Origin: Panonychus citri
Lineage: Eukaryota; Arthropoda; Arachnida; Trombidiformes; Tetranychidae
NCBI RefSeq assembly: GCF_014898815.1
Contig: NW_026515548.1
Span: forward strand, 199,001 to 263,000
Reading direction: 5' to 3'
Length of the DNA stretch: 64,000 nucleotides
A model generated the notes under the pieces. The model had not been told where the DNA came from. It saw only the letters and a list, made by a program, of their open reading frames with translations, and did not search any database. The translations under genes were made by a program, and so were the position numbers. Shown here one piece after another: positions 37,396 through 48,715 of this stretch. Numbering within the stretch: position 1 is the stretch's first letter; each line of letters begins with the position of its first letter.

Positions 37396-39586
37396 TTAGT
37401 TAGCTTCGGAAGCAAGTTTTTGGGCCTTTTCTACAACTTCTTCAATTGGGCCAACCATGTAGAAAGCAACTTCAGGAAGGTGATCATATTCACCGGCAAG
37501 AATGGCTTTGAAACCCTTAATTGTTTCTGCTAATGATACAAATTTACCAGCTTGACCGGTGAAAACTTCGGCAACCTGGAAAGGTTGGGAAAGGAATCGT
37601 TGGATTTTACGGGCTCTTGATACAGTTAATTTATCCTCTTCGCTCAATTCATCCATACCCAAGATGGCAATGATATCTTGAAGAGATTTGTAATCCTGAG
37701 TAAAAGGAGAAAATGTGATCAGAAATATTTCATTGAAAACAGAGGAAATAAGTTTATGATTATTTACCTGAAGAATCTTTTGGACACCTCGAGCAACACC
37801 GTAATGTTCCTCTCCGACGATGTTGGGATCCATGATACGGGAGGTTGAATCAAGGGGATCGACAGCGGGGTAAATACCCAACTCAGCAATACCTCGAGAA
37901 AGTACAGTGGTAGCGTCCAAGTGAGCGAAAGTGGTGGCAGGGGCAGGATCAGTCAAGTCATCAGCTGGTACGTAAATGGCTTGTACTGAAGTAATTGATC
38001 CCTTCTTGGTGGTGGTAATTCGTTCCTGCATAGAACCCATGTCAGTTGCGAGGGTTGGTTGATAACCGACAGCAGATGGAATACGACCTAAAAGAGCAGA
38101 TACTTCTGAACCGGCTTGAGTGAATCTGAAAATGTTGTCAATGAAAAGCAACACATCTTGACCTTCTTGATCACGGAAATACTCAGCGACTGTAAGACCA
38201 GTCAAAGCGACTCGGGCACGAGCACCAGGAGGCTCGTTCATTTGACCGTATACAAGAGCGACCTATGAAATTGAGGAGGACCAGATTAATTAATAAAAGG
38301 ACAACGACAGAGCAAATTATTTTGATTATCCAAAGTCAAATTTACCTTAGAAGTTTTGTCCTTAAGACTGATGACACCACCTTCAATCATTTCATGGTAT
38401 AAATCGTTACCTTCTCGAGTTCTTTCTCCTACACCGGCGAATACAGAGTAACCACCATGAGCCTTAGCAACGTTGTTAATCAGTTCCATAATCAATACAG
38501 TTTTGCCGACACCAGCACCACCGAAAAGACCAATTTTACCTCCCTTTGAATAAGGAGCCAAGAGATCTACAACTTTAATACCGGTAACAAGAATTTCTTG
38601 TTCGACGCTCATTTCAGTGTAAGCAGGAGCATCTTGATGAATTCCTAAGAATTTATCAGTGCTGATTGGGCCCCTATAAAGATAGTGGATAAAATTCAGA
38701 GTAAGTATTTGGTAAACCTAGAGCTTATTACTATTAATAGATGGATACAAATAAAAGATTAGAAAGTCACCTTTCATCAATGGGCTCTCCAATGACATTC
38801 ATAATTCTACCCAAGGTCTCAGGACCAACAGGGATGGTAATTGGTGCACCAGTATCCAAAACTGCTTGACCTCTAACTAAACCTTCAGTACCATCCATAG
38901 CGATAGTTCTTACAGCACCTTCTCCCAAATGCTGAGCCACCTCAAGAACCAGTCTGGGTTTACGGTTTTCAACCTCTAAGGCATTAAGAATAGGGGGTAA
39001 TCCTTCATCAAACTGAACGTCGACGACGGCACCAATGACGGCGACGATTTTACCATGTTTCACACTGCCGGATGATTGGGAGGCATACCTTCTCTGTTGA
39101 CCTGAATGAGAAAATAAAATGGTTAAAATCTAAAAAGTAACGTAACAAACATCAGCAGAAAGTCATAGTCAAAGGCAAACCAGAAAATCTTTGCAATGAC
39201 CTTTTGTACTCGTTGAAAACGTGATTAAATTAATTAACCAAATTTTCCACATTCAGAACTCAATTTAATTGAATGTAAATTGAATCAAAATGCTTAAAAA
39301 TAGACATAAATAAAAATGTCCTTTAAGGTTGACCTCAAGGGCTAAATAAAACCATGAAAGCCTATACGATACATAAGAAAATATTGCAGATAGAAAGAGA
39401 AAAGAAAGAGAAAGAGGCAGACAAGTCTAGGGAAATACTTGAATGAGAAAAATAAGAATCAATTTTTCAACACTTACATCTACTATTAATTGCAGGAATT
39501 AATTTAAAGGTGTTGGTAGAGTAACTGAGACCAGGCTTAACTGAATTAAAGACGAAATTACAAACGTTCTTGGCGATTCCTTGCAT
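37396..39586 (-). CDS. ATP5F1B: ATP synthase F1 subunit beta, mitochondrial
   Basis: Five exons: 39586-39478, 39101-38771, 38673-38346, 38262-37768 and 37695-37396. All phases match; the total is 1563 bases, 520 residues, close to the metazoan precursor (about 529). Residues 1-50 form a mitochondrial targeting sequence, basic and Ser/Asn-rich. The Walker A loop GGAGVGKT is at 198-205, followed by the catalytic GERTREGND and the Walker B strand LLFIDNIFRF. The family signature PAVDPLDSTSR is present in exon 4. It catalyses ATP synthesis in the F1 head of complex V. All expected catalytic residues that I can locate are intact. The four introns are 72 to 376 bases long. Confidence 0.98.
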
Positions 39587-39979
39587 TTTGGCCCAAATAA
39601 TTAACACAAATTGACTAAATTGAAACAGTTATACTTTTGTTGTTGGAAATTCACCTTGTGAATGATGCGAACCGAACCAGAGGGCGTTCGGTTCGGGAGA
39701 AAATGTTTTTTTCTTTGGCGAAACATTTAAATTGTTACAATCAATTTGTCGATTGATTTGTTGAGACTATTGAATTTCTTATTAAGCGAATTAAAATCAA
39801 TCGTTTTTTATTTAATACTGTGATTTTCGAGTGATTGTGACATTTTGTTTTTGCTTTTTGATTTGGTTTACAATTTGGTCAAGTTACAGAGAATCATTTT
39901 TCGTCATTGATTAAAATTGAGCCGAGAAATAGTTTGATTGATGAAACGTTGATTGTTTTCAATCAAATATTCCTTGGAA

Positions 39980-41191
39980 TTAAAATTCGATCTTCAAAAT
40001 TTCGAGAGCTGTTAATACCCATTCTGGGTAGTCCTTTTTACTCTTATAATGTTGATCAAGAGTTTGAATGATCAACGAGGGTAAATTTCCACATTCAATC
40101 GACTCCTTGATTTTATTCATGAATCGCATTTGAAATCTAACATTATGTTGACTAATCAGGTGACAAGCGACAGTATTTCGCTTTTTAAGAAGGTGGTAAA
40201 GTAATGATCGCTTGTAATTGTTGGCGCAAGCATAACAGTCGCAACCAGTTTCGATGACATTGAGATCATTTTGAAATGTTGACCATTTTAGATTGAGTTT
40301 AGTTCCAAGTCCAACTAGAGCACAACCGAAACGAGCTGTTCGTGTTGGGTAAACACAATCAAACATATCAACACCTAAAGCCGAACATAGTATCAAATCA
40401 ACAGCAAAACCGACTCCCATTAAGTATCTCGGTTTATCCTCGGGAAGATTAGCAGTTGAACAAGCGACCATTTTGATGAAATCGACTTTACATTCCCCAC
40501 CGCTCAGACCTCCAATAGCAACGCCCGGCGGATCTCTTGAAGCGATTTCCTTAGCGCATTGCGCCCGTAAGTCGGGATCTAACCCACCTTGAACGATCGG
40601 GAATAGATTCTGTCTTCCTTCAGAGCCTGAATGACGAGTCTTACACCGATCGTACCAACGGATGGTTCGATGTGTGGCCTCAATAAAACGATCCTTGTCT
40701 GAGTGTGTTGATGAGATAACATCATCTAGTTGCATGATTATATTAGCACCGATTTCATGTTGGATGGAAGTCGCTCCTTCTGGAGTGAGAACAGTTTCCA
40801 TTGCATCGTCATAAGGTGATGTGAACACGACTCCGTTTTCATCGAGCTCCATAAGTTTGGACAAAGACACCATTTGAAATCCACCGGAATCAGTAAGTAG
40901 ACCATTCTTCCAGTTCATGAACTTGTGTAGCCCACCGGCGGCAGCGACCACTTTAGCTCCTGGTCTGGAGGCCAAATGGTAAGTGTTGGACAACATCATG
41001 TTACATCCGGTAGCTTCGATTTGATCAGGAAGAAAACCTTTAAGTGTCCCATTGGTCCCGACAGGCATGAAAACGGGTGTTTTTACCAGAGTTCGAGCAC
41101 CATGAGGGGAAGTTGGTTCCAAAATAAGGTCACTCTTTCTGCCTCGTGTAGATTTACATTTGGAGACAACTTTGAACTCTAGAGCTTTCAT
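39980..41191 (-). CDS. QTRT1: Queuine tRNA-ribosyltransferase catalytic subunit
   Basis: A single coding exon of 403 residues, the same length as human QTRT1. The ATG at 41191 was chosen; the frame runs four codons further upstream to a splice acceptor (TTTCAG), implying a spliced 5' leader. Key features are DSGGFQM at 101-107 (substrate-binding Asp), FPIVQGGLD near 197, GGLSGGE near 227, the nucleophilic Asp278 in VDMFDCVYPTR, and the zinc site Cys317, Cys319, Cys322 and a His near 349. The enzyme, with QTRT2, exchanges guanine-34 for queuine in GUN-anticodon tRNAs. Confidence 0.97.
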   Translation of the reverse strand: MKALEFKVVSKCKSTRGRKSDLILEPTSPHGARTLVKTPVFMPVGTNGTLKGFLPDQIEATGCNMMLSNTYHLASRPGAKVVAAAGGLHKFMNWKNGLLTDSGGFQMVSLSKLMELDENGVVFTSPYDDAMETVLTPEGATSIQHEIGANIIMQLDDVISSTHSDKDRFIEATHRTIRWYDRCKTRHSGSEGRQNLFPIVQGGLDPDLRAQCAKEIASRDPPGVAIGGLSGGECKVDFIKMVACSTANLPEDKPRYLMGVGFAVDLILCSALGVDMFDCVYPTRTARFGCALVGLGTKLNLKWSTFQNDLNVIETGCDCYACANNYKRSLLYHLLKKRNTVACHLISQHNVRFQMRFMNKIKESIECGNLPSLIIQTLDQHYKSKKDYPEWVLTALEILKIEF

Positions 41192-42056
41192 CTTGTTTCT
41201 CAAACTGAAATAAATAAAAAAATGAAAAAAGATTAATTAATTTTCTATTAAAATTTTGCAAAATTAAAAACGAAAATTTCCATCACAATGAACTGGATTA
41301 TCATCGAGTCGGTGAGAAATCACAACAAAACATTTGATTCTTTCTGTTTACACATGAGAAGAGATCACATGTTTGAAAAGAGACAAAAACAATAACTAAA
41401 TCAGTTGAAAAGGAAGACTTTCAATGAAAGAAAATCCTGATGATTAAAGATCAGAATAACAATAGAGATAAATAGAATTGAATTGAAGAGCTATTTAAAT
41501 TTCTTCCTCTTTCACCCTGAGTGAGTTTCATGAGTGAAAGACACTAGAGCTGTATAAACAAATCGAAAGAAGAGCAAACTGATTGTTTGGCATTTCCATT
41601 CGTCTTTAATGACTCACAACTTTCGAATTTCGTTCTTCTCCAGAGAACATGGAGTCAGGAAGACGATGTGTTCTACCATTTTCGGAGACTCAAGTCGAAA
41701 CCAGGCCATGTCATTTCTATGATTTTATATCAATTAAACTGTTCGAGGATCTCCTTTTACGATATATTAATATTTTACGGAGTATTAGAACCATTCAAGT
41801 TGCTTTGTTTCCTTTTCCTGTCCCAATGAAGATCAACTTCTCGCAAAACCATTTCAGTCAGAAAGCAACACTTTTCAAATAAATCGCAACATTTTCACAC
41901 TTTGGTGATACTTCTGGTGTTTTATGACCTTTTCAAATGAAGAGCAAAACTTTTCTAGTCAACAGCAAGACATTGGTCAAGATACAATTCGACGGTCATT
42001 TTAGTCTTTGTTTTAGTTTCCCTCCGTTTTGATAATTTCTTGTGATTTTTATCAAT
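41192..42056. other. Intergenic region between QTRT1 and the HTH gene
   Basis: It contains the QTRT1 leader and promoter. Two overlapping open frames at 41587-41882 (80 and 77 residues) are in different phases over the same bases, and neither looks like a known protein. Confidence 0.4.
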
Positions 42057-42464
42057 ATGTCTCAGTTATCTCAAGAAGTGAAAAAATTAATAATCGAATC
42101 TCATCGAAATAATAAAAATAGTTCTGAAATCGCGAAAATATTCAACACTAAACCAGGAACAGTTAGATCAATTATCTCTCGTTTCCGAAAATCAGGTACA
42201 TTAGAAAGGGAAAAGACAAGGAAAAGAAAATTAAACGATGAGATCGTGGAAGTGATCAAAGGATGGGTTCGTGTTAATTGCCAATTAACATTGGAAGAGA
42301 TCAGGAATAAAATCGAAGAGGAATTCGATGTAAGTGTTTGTGTCTCAACGGTTTATTATTGTTTGAGAGGTTTGAATTTCTCATATAAAAGAGTATCAAT
42401 TGTACCTGATCGGCGAAACTCGGAAACTGTGATTTCAATCGTTAAAACTTTGGAGACCAAATAA
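42057..42464 (+). CDS. Stand-alone transposase-type helix-turn-helix protein
   Basis: A 135-residue intronless frame from the ATG at 42057; the frame extends five codons further up without an ATG. Residues about 5-55 are a first helix-turn-helix (SSEIAKIFNTKPGTVRSIISRF). A basic linker follows. Residues about 75-115 form a second winged HTH (LTLEEIRNKIEEEFDVSVCVSTVYYCL). This two-HTH arrangement is that of the paired-like DNA-binding region of Tc1/mariner/IS630-type transposases. The catalytic DDE domain is absent: the frame ends about 30 residues after the second HTH, and nothing resembling DDE was found in the next 600 bases. It is either a decayed transposon or a domesticated DNA-binding protein. 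Confidence 0.7.
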   Translation: MSQLSQEVKKLIIESHRNNKNSSEIAKIFNTKPGTVRSIISRFRKSGTLEREKTRKRKLNDEIVEVIKGWVRVNCQLTLEEIRNKIEEEFDVSVCVSTVYYCLRGLNFSYKRVSIVPDRRNSETVISIVKTLETK

Positions 42465-43298
42465 CCGAGCAATTGACCTTAAGTGGAATCGTTTTTATCA
42501 TTTTCAAGGTTATAAGTAAATCTATTGACAATCAACATAGCTGATTGTACATGTTCATTATTATTGTTTGATTACATAATTATCGCCTTAAAACCAAACA
42601 ATCAACTCTTCATTTCTTTCATGCTAAAAACTGACCTTTCGCAATTGACCATGAAACCTTAAATTATTCAGAACATTGAAAAAAGAACCTATTTAGATCG
42701 TAAAGAATTAAAAACCTTGAAAATTAAAACAAATTAAAAATTCTCAATCCGTTGATTAGTTTTCTCAAGATTTGATTTTGCATTATAATGATAATGTTTC
42801 TGTTCACCCAATCAATCAAGAACGATATTCGTGTTTGAATTTACGATCTTTTCATTTATTTGATTAACCCTTTAAGATGATTTATTGTTGGATTTAAGGA
42901 TTAACATGATTCGTTTTGATTTATGATATAAATTGATTTGATTTCAGATTCAATCATTAGTGGAAAATAAACATTATGAACGTTCAGGGTAATAAAGATT
43001 GTGTAGGAATTGATGCGATTCAGATTTCCAGATGAACAAAAAGAAATAGATTTTTGAGAAAGTTCAAAAAGTGGAATCAAAAATTAAAGAAAGAAAATGG
43101 ATACAGCGATTGGTCTGAATTCGAGTATAAATTCATTAAGGAATAATTAAAAGAGATGTAGATTAGTATACTGGTCTCGAAGGTGATGAATACCTCGTAA
43201 TAAATGATTAAGGCGTTTGGAAGATGCTCAGAAAGGAACTTCTGGTTAAATATAACAGAGAAAAAGGTCACTTGGCTTGACGATATTTTGGTCTTCAT
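42465..43298. other. AT-rich intergenic region
   Basis: No coding exon supported. It lies between the HTH gene and the 3' end of the minus-strand basic-protein gene; no transposon terminal inverted repeats were found by eye. Confidence 0.4.
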
Positions 43299-44677
43299 TC
43301 ATGAATTTAAGGTCACATGTCTGAAGCGATCACAGATTAAATCGAATTTTGATTGTTTTCTTAATTTATGGACTTCTGAGCGAGGACTTTTTGTGTTGTT
43401 GATCGCTCTGAGATCAGAAGATTTAATATCACTAGTGGAACAAGGTGACGATTCTTGGTACGACGAAGATAGAGTAGAATTTGAAACGTTGGCACCTTTT
43501 TGACGGATAATTTTGAATGGCATCGGTTTGCTACTTGGCTTTTTTGTCGACGGTTCAACATAACATTGATTCTGTTGGTCAAACTTTTTAATTTCTACCA
43601 TCTCAATACGAGGATAAATCGAGCGACATTCGGAAGAAGGTCTGACGCTCCTGAATAAAGTTGGTTTACATTTGACTGATCTTTTTAATCGAACTGATTT
43701 CAGGAGACAATTTAATTCTTCCATGTCATTGTTAGAGTTACTTCCACTTCCACCGTCGCCACTACCACTCGCTTCATTGGTATTCTCGATTTTAGAAGTC
43801 GTCAGATTTGAGTTACTATTTGCTGAGGCTAATTTACTGAGTTCGTTAATCTTCTTGGTCAATCGTAAGGCCTTTTTCTGCATCCCATGTAGCTTGAGAC
43901 ATTTTCCATCTCTTGCATCACGAACATCCCAAGTATTGGCTGAAGATTCGTCCTGAAGTCTATTTATCCGCCGTTGAATGATAGCGAGTGATTTTTCCAA
44001 CTTACATACTGTTGTCTCTTTTCTGGCTTTCTTTTTACGCTTTCGACATTTGCCCGAACAACTCACATGTCCAGTGAGCAAAACCAATTCTTTCATCATC
44101 TCTTTGTATATTGCATTGGCTTTTTCGTGGTCAGTCTGTTCAGATTCCAATTGACAACTGAATCGTCGGATAAGATCTTCGAATGAGACCTGATCCCAGT
44201 GAGGGGAAGCGTTGTATCGAGTTACAGATCTACGTAAGCCAGAGTATCTTTTCTTGCGTTGGTTTGGAGAATCATTCAAACGAGTGCGACAAAGAACAAT
44301 AAACTATACCAGAACAAAGAAAGAACATGAAACGGATCAATTAGATTGAAATGTACAAAGAAAACATAAAAGAGAAAAGCAAAGGTATTCAACCATCTCT
44401 GGTTCTCTCTGACCAAAGTCGCTTGTGAAGCCAATGAAAGAACACAAAGAGACACCAGAGATGATGAAGAAAGAGAAAAAGACAGAGGAAACTTGAAGAT
44501 GTAACCACAATATGATCTCAACGAGACAGAGGCCAATAAACAAACCTTTTCAAGAGACGCGTTTTTATCAGATCCATTTGCAATTAAATTAGATTGTGAC
44601 CCTCGTTGTTGTTCATTATTCTGATATGTAACCTCATCAATAGAGTCATTGGAAACTGACTCACTGAACTTTTCCAT
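43299..44677 (-). CDS. Unassigned basic coiled-coil protein (possible DAXX-like bundle)
   Basis: Two exons, 44677-44546 and 44303-43299, phase 0; 378 residues. The first exon begins MEKFSESVSND and is acidic/polar. The intron acceptor (TATAG at 44304-44308) is weak, so the junction is uncertain. The second exon is basic, with a helical region around residues 85-200 containing LEKSLAIIQRRINRLQDE and later LKLHGMQKKALRLTKKINEL, then a Gly/Ser/Asn linker and a basic Ser-rich C-terminus. The spacing of the helices recalls the DAXX four-helix/histone-binding region, but the downstream histone-binding part was not recognised. I treat the assignment as a guess. Nuclear localisation is plausible from the KRKKKARK run. 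Confidence 0.6.
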
Positions 44678-46262
44678 GGTAGGTAATAGATGTTGACTCG
44701 GCCTTTGAAAAGAAAGAAGCTCAACTTAAGAAAAACAACAAAGAGAAAGGAAGATAATTGGAAGCTAAAGAGAAGAAGAGAAATTCAATCAATTAGACAG
44801 AAAAAAACTGTAAAGGTAAAAATAGAGAAAGAACAAAAATTGAAGGAGAATCAATAAAAAAGAGAGAAAAACAAGTAAATAAAAGAAAAGAGAAAAAACA
44901 ACAAGTGAGAGAAAGAGAAGAGAGAGAAAAACAAGAATGTGAGAGAGAAAGTGAGAAGTAAACAGAAGAAAAATCAAGTTAACGATCCAGGGAATCGATT
45001 CTTTTGAATCCTTGAGATAATCTTTTTCTCTGTTGAATAGAACAAAATTTTCACTGATCCCTTTAATCCCTCGAGCAAAATGACCGATCACAATCAACGA
45101 CTTTGACCAGTAGATGATTCGTTTGCTAATTGGTAACATTTGCATCTAATTGTTGTTGGGAGCCATCGAATTGACTTATTGTTTGGTTAACTGTTCGTTT
45201 CCACCACCGGTTACCTTTTACCTAATTAATTCATCATTTGATTAATTCTCTAATTACCCTGATGGGGAAAATTAACAATTTCGAGCGATGTAATTAGTTG
45301 TTTAATCAAATTGTGAGAAAAAAACTACTTCGTTTACTGAGAAATCAATTCAATTAAAAAAATCGAAAAGTTTTCATTCAAAAAACTTTATTTTCATTGA
45401 GAAATCAATTAATTGATTACACAAGATGTAAATTTTGTTAATTAGCTGATAATCAGTAATCAATTAATTTTGTCACACTTTTAATTTTGCTCAAATCATT
45501 GATGTAATATGAAATTACAATTAACTTTGCAAATCATTTACCAGAGCTAAGTAATGATTAACAATATTAGTCAATTGAATTAAGATGAAATCATTTAAAA
45601 TGCTAATTCAATTGCTAAGGTTAAAAACTGTAACAATCTAATCAGTTTAATTGTCCAATTATTATCACGATTATCACAATTCGAGAATGTTAACAATTTA
45701 TTGTTAAAACTAAATTGCGAACATTAAGTTGATCAATTAATGATAAAAATCTATTCTAATCAATCATATCCAACCTGTTAATCAATTAAATTTTTCACAA
45801 TTAGATGATAATTACGGAGGAAAAATGATAACATTAAAACCTACGGGAAAATTAACAACTTTTAGAAAGATAATTCTGATTGATGATGTACTTTGTTGGA
45901 AATTAACAAAATAGATTAAAAGTCTAAGGTAATCAAAGGGATGATGTGAGTAATTAAATTAACTAATGGTTACGATTGTGATGATCAAGATGAAAAGGGA
46001 AGGGGAAATTGTCGGTGGGTTTGGTTATGGTGGAGAAATGGGAATGATCAACATCGCCTACGAATTAATCATTTTCTCACCTAAACTTATATTTAAGTTT
46101 CACTTTTAATTTAATTACTTTACACTTTTCAGTTACAATCAGCAATTAAACGGCAAATCAAATCACCAACTGAAGCTTATTTGCTACAATATTTGCTTTT
46201 ATTTTGTTTACATCGATCAACTGATTGTGTTAATTGTGTTTCTTTGATAAAATTCAATTTAG
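44678..46262. other. Intergenic region upstream of the LIM gene
   Basis: The first 300 bases are strongly purine-rich on the plus strand; an open frame at 44789-45145 on the minus strand is a hydrophobic low-complexity shadow of this. The rest is AT-rich without coding signal. TTTAG directly before the LIM-gene ATG suggests a spliced 5' leader whose first exon was not located. Confidence 0.4.
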
Positions 46263-48096
46263 ATGCCGATATTGAAAGTTAATCATTACCAATCTGTTTG
46301 GACCAACCAAGATTTAAACGGTAAGAGCAATTAAGTAATTATTTTGTATTGTATACGATGGTTTAGTTAATTACTAATTTCAAGTGATTAAATCACGAAT
46401 CTTTGAGCGATCGTTTAGATTAAAATACCTTGAGAGAAATTTAAAATATTTAAATTGACCTTAAAGTTTGAGATTGAAGTCTAATTAAGTATTTGATTAA
46501 CTAATTGTTGTTGTTTGATAAATTTTCACGATGACACCAAAACTCTGGTATAGAGAATCTCATCTTACCTTGAAATGATCATCAGTTTTTTGTCATCAGT
46601 TGATTGTAAAGTTAAAGAATTAATTTTTTTGTCTACATTCATACATAAAAGTGTCTAATGGAAACACAATTAACTGATTGTATCAACAATTTTACACAAA
46701 AGTGATTACACTGAGATTATTTTACTCGATTCACCTTCGATTCTCATCAGTAAACTATTGTTTTCCTCGTGAATTAATTGTTTGTGTTTAGTTAATTGTG
46801 ATAATTTAGCCTCAGTTAATTTCGATTAATATTAAACATCATGTGTTCAGTTTGTTGAATTGTAACAATTATATTTTTGCTTGTTTTCTATTCCTGTAAT
46901 ACTGTTAATATCAATTAAGAGAAAGATTTTTCTGACAAAGCAAAAATCGAATTAGTTAAAGGTAATGGTGGACCTCAAGTCCGTTTTGAGGAGGAAAAAA
47001 TGGAACAACGAAGTCGTTATGTTCAACGAAGATCACTTTCGCCGAATCCACCGAGACGAGGAACGGAAATTCCTGGTTGGTATAGACAAATGTATTCCGA
47101 GATGGGGAATCCTCAAAGTATCGCACCAATGTTGATAAAAAACAATCGAATCTCTTCTGGTGCTACAAACAATTATTCTGATATGAGAAGTTGTGATCAT
47201 ACTGATCGATTATGTGGTTCTCCGTATCGTCCAAATACAAGCAACAGTTATGAGACGGAATCGAGTAGATCGTCGACACCAGGACGTGATGGTTTCGCTT
47301 TACCGATGAGAATCAATTCTAATGAAAAGATCGTTGAAACTGGAGGTGTGATTGATGAGGAACAGATCGCTGAGCGACAAGAATATTATCCTTATAGAGA
47401 CGCTCAACATGGAAAGGTTTGTTTTAATTGATTACATTAATGGTCGATAATCATTTGTCTTTATCTTCCTTTCAGCCTTTGCCTGGAGAAAACGGCTTCA
47501 TGGTTGATTCATCATCAAGAAAACTTTTTCATAAACAAGGATATCAATCTAATGGCGATTCCCTTTCACCGAATTCTGAATCACTAATGCAAACAAGATA
47601 TTCAGTTAAATCGCCATCAAAGGATGAGAATAATTTCCAATCATCACAAATTCCAAGTCAATCATTTTCACCTTCAACAATGAATCTCAATCGTCGATCA
47701 ACTTCAGTCCCATCTTCAGGCGATTCCATGCGAAAAGAGTCAACAGTTTATGAAACTTGTGCTGATTTCCAATTAACACCAGAATATTTTTCGCAACTTC
47801 GTCACATTAAGGTGACATCAATTCCAATTCCAATGATTCCTCCGAAATTCGGTACATTAACTCAGGGTGGACGTTGGCCTAATGAGGCTCAAGCTCCAAT
47901 TGATGTCGGTCCTCCATGTCAATTGTGCAAGAAACCGATAACTGAATCGCGTTTCGTAAACCATGATAAGGTCACTTATCATTGTTGGCATTTCACTTGT
48001 TCGCATTGTTTCAAGACATTGGAAGATGATGATTTTCGAGTGGATAGAAACGACAAACCTTATTGTCACAATTGCTTCAAACGACAATATCCTTGA
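46263..48096 (+). CDS. Single C-terminal LIM-domain protein
   Basis: Three exons, 46263-46320, 46920-47416 and 47476-48096, phases 1 and 0; 1176 bases, 391 residues. The body is Ser/Asn/Pro-rich and probably disordered, with a conserved-looking IPGWYRQMYSEM motif around residue 65. Residues 333-385 form one complete LIM zinc domain: CxxC, a 20-residue spacer, HxxC, CxxC, then CxxC. LIM domains bind protein partners in the cytoskeleton or nucleus. The WYRQMY motif resembles tryptophan motifs of sarcomeric and adhesion adaptors, so a role in muscle or cell junctions is possible but unproven. The family was not identified. The ATG is immediately preceded by a possible acceptor. Confidence 0.75.
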
Positions 48097-48224
48097 GCTT
48101 TGAAAATTTTCACGATTTTCAACATTACATTGAGAATCAAAGTAATTATCATATTGGTTAAATAATAATCATGTAACAATTGATAACAAATATAAATACA
48201 GTTGAAGGTTTTGAGAACTTGTAT

Positions 48225-48347
48225 TCAAGAAAAAATTCTGTTCGATAGATATTCAACTTGAACAATTTTATCCTTAACTTTGTCTCTGATAAAATGATAT
48301 TTTACATCAATATGTTTGCTTCGGGATTGTGCCACTGAATCTTTACA
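48225..48347 (-). mobile_element. Ty1/copia retrotransposon remnant (RNase H end)
   Basis: A 41-codon minus-strand segment reads KDSVAQSRSKHIDVKYHF and continues with IRDKVKDKIVQVEYLS before a stop. This is the conserved C-terminal end of copia-type RNase H (RSKHIDVKYHFIR block). A TAA precedes it in frame and no upstream polymerase sequence is visible, so it is an old fragment. Confidence 0.8.
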
Positions 48348-48494
48348 TTAATTGGTTCATCAAAGGAAGATAGTCAAATGGCCTATTCATCCGAATGCAG
48401 TAGGTATCAATCGAAAGCTCTCGGTGAGTTTAGTCGAACGGACTGATCAGAATAAAAAATTCTTTTTCCCTTGAGAATTAAATGTAACTTTTTT

Positions 48495-48715
48495 GGTACA
48501 CCAAGATGCACCGATCGGACCCCACTTTTTAGATGTAACTTTTTATGACAAGTTCAACGGTCAGTTTACTTCTAGACCTCCGCGTTTTTGAGTTATTCGG
48601 GTTTTTCGGTATTTTTCATTTGAAGAAACGCAACTTAGCGGTGGCATTTCTTTGGGACCATATGATGCACCGATCGAACCTGATTTTTCTAGATCAACTT
48701 TTTACAAGCTACCTG
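48495..48715 (+). repeat. Two diverged copies of a short repeat around TGCACCGATCG
   Basis: Two related segments, about 48495-48560 and 48650-48715, share GATGCACCGATCG, a following Cys/Thr-coding-like TTTTTxTAGAT, and an ACTTTTTA block. They lie next to the copia remnant and probably come from a mobile or satellite-like element. Confidence 0.6.

Noticed and set aside
43204..43503. Plus-strand 99-residue frame
   Set aside because: Overlaps the 3' end of the minus-strand basic protein; no features.
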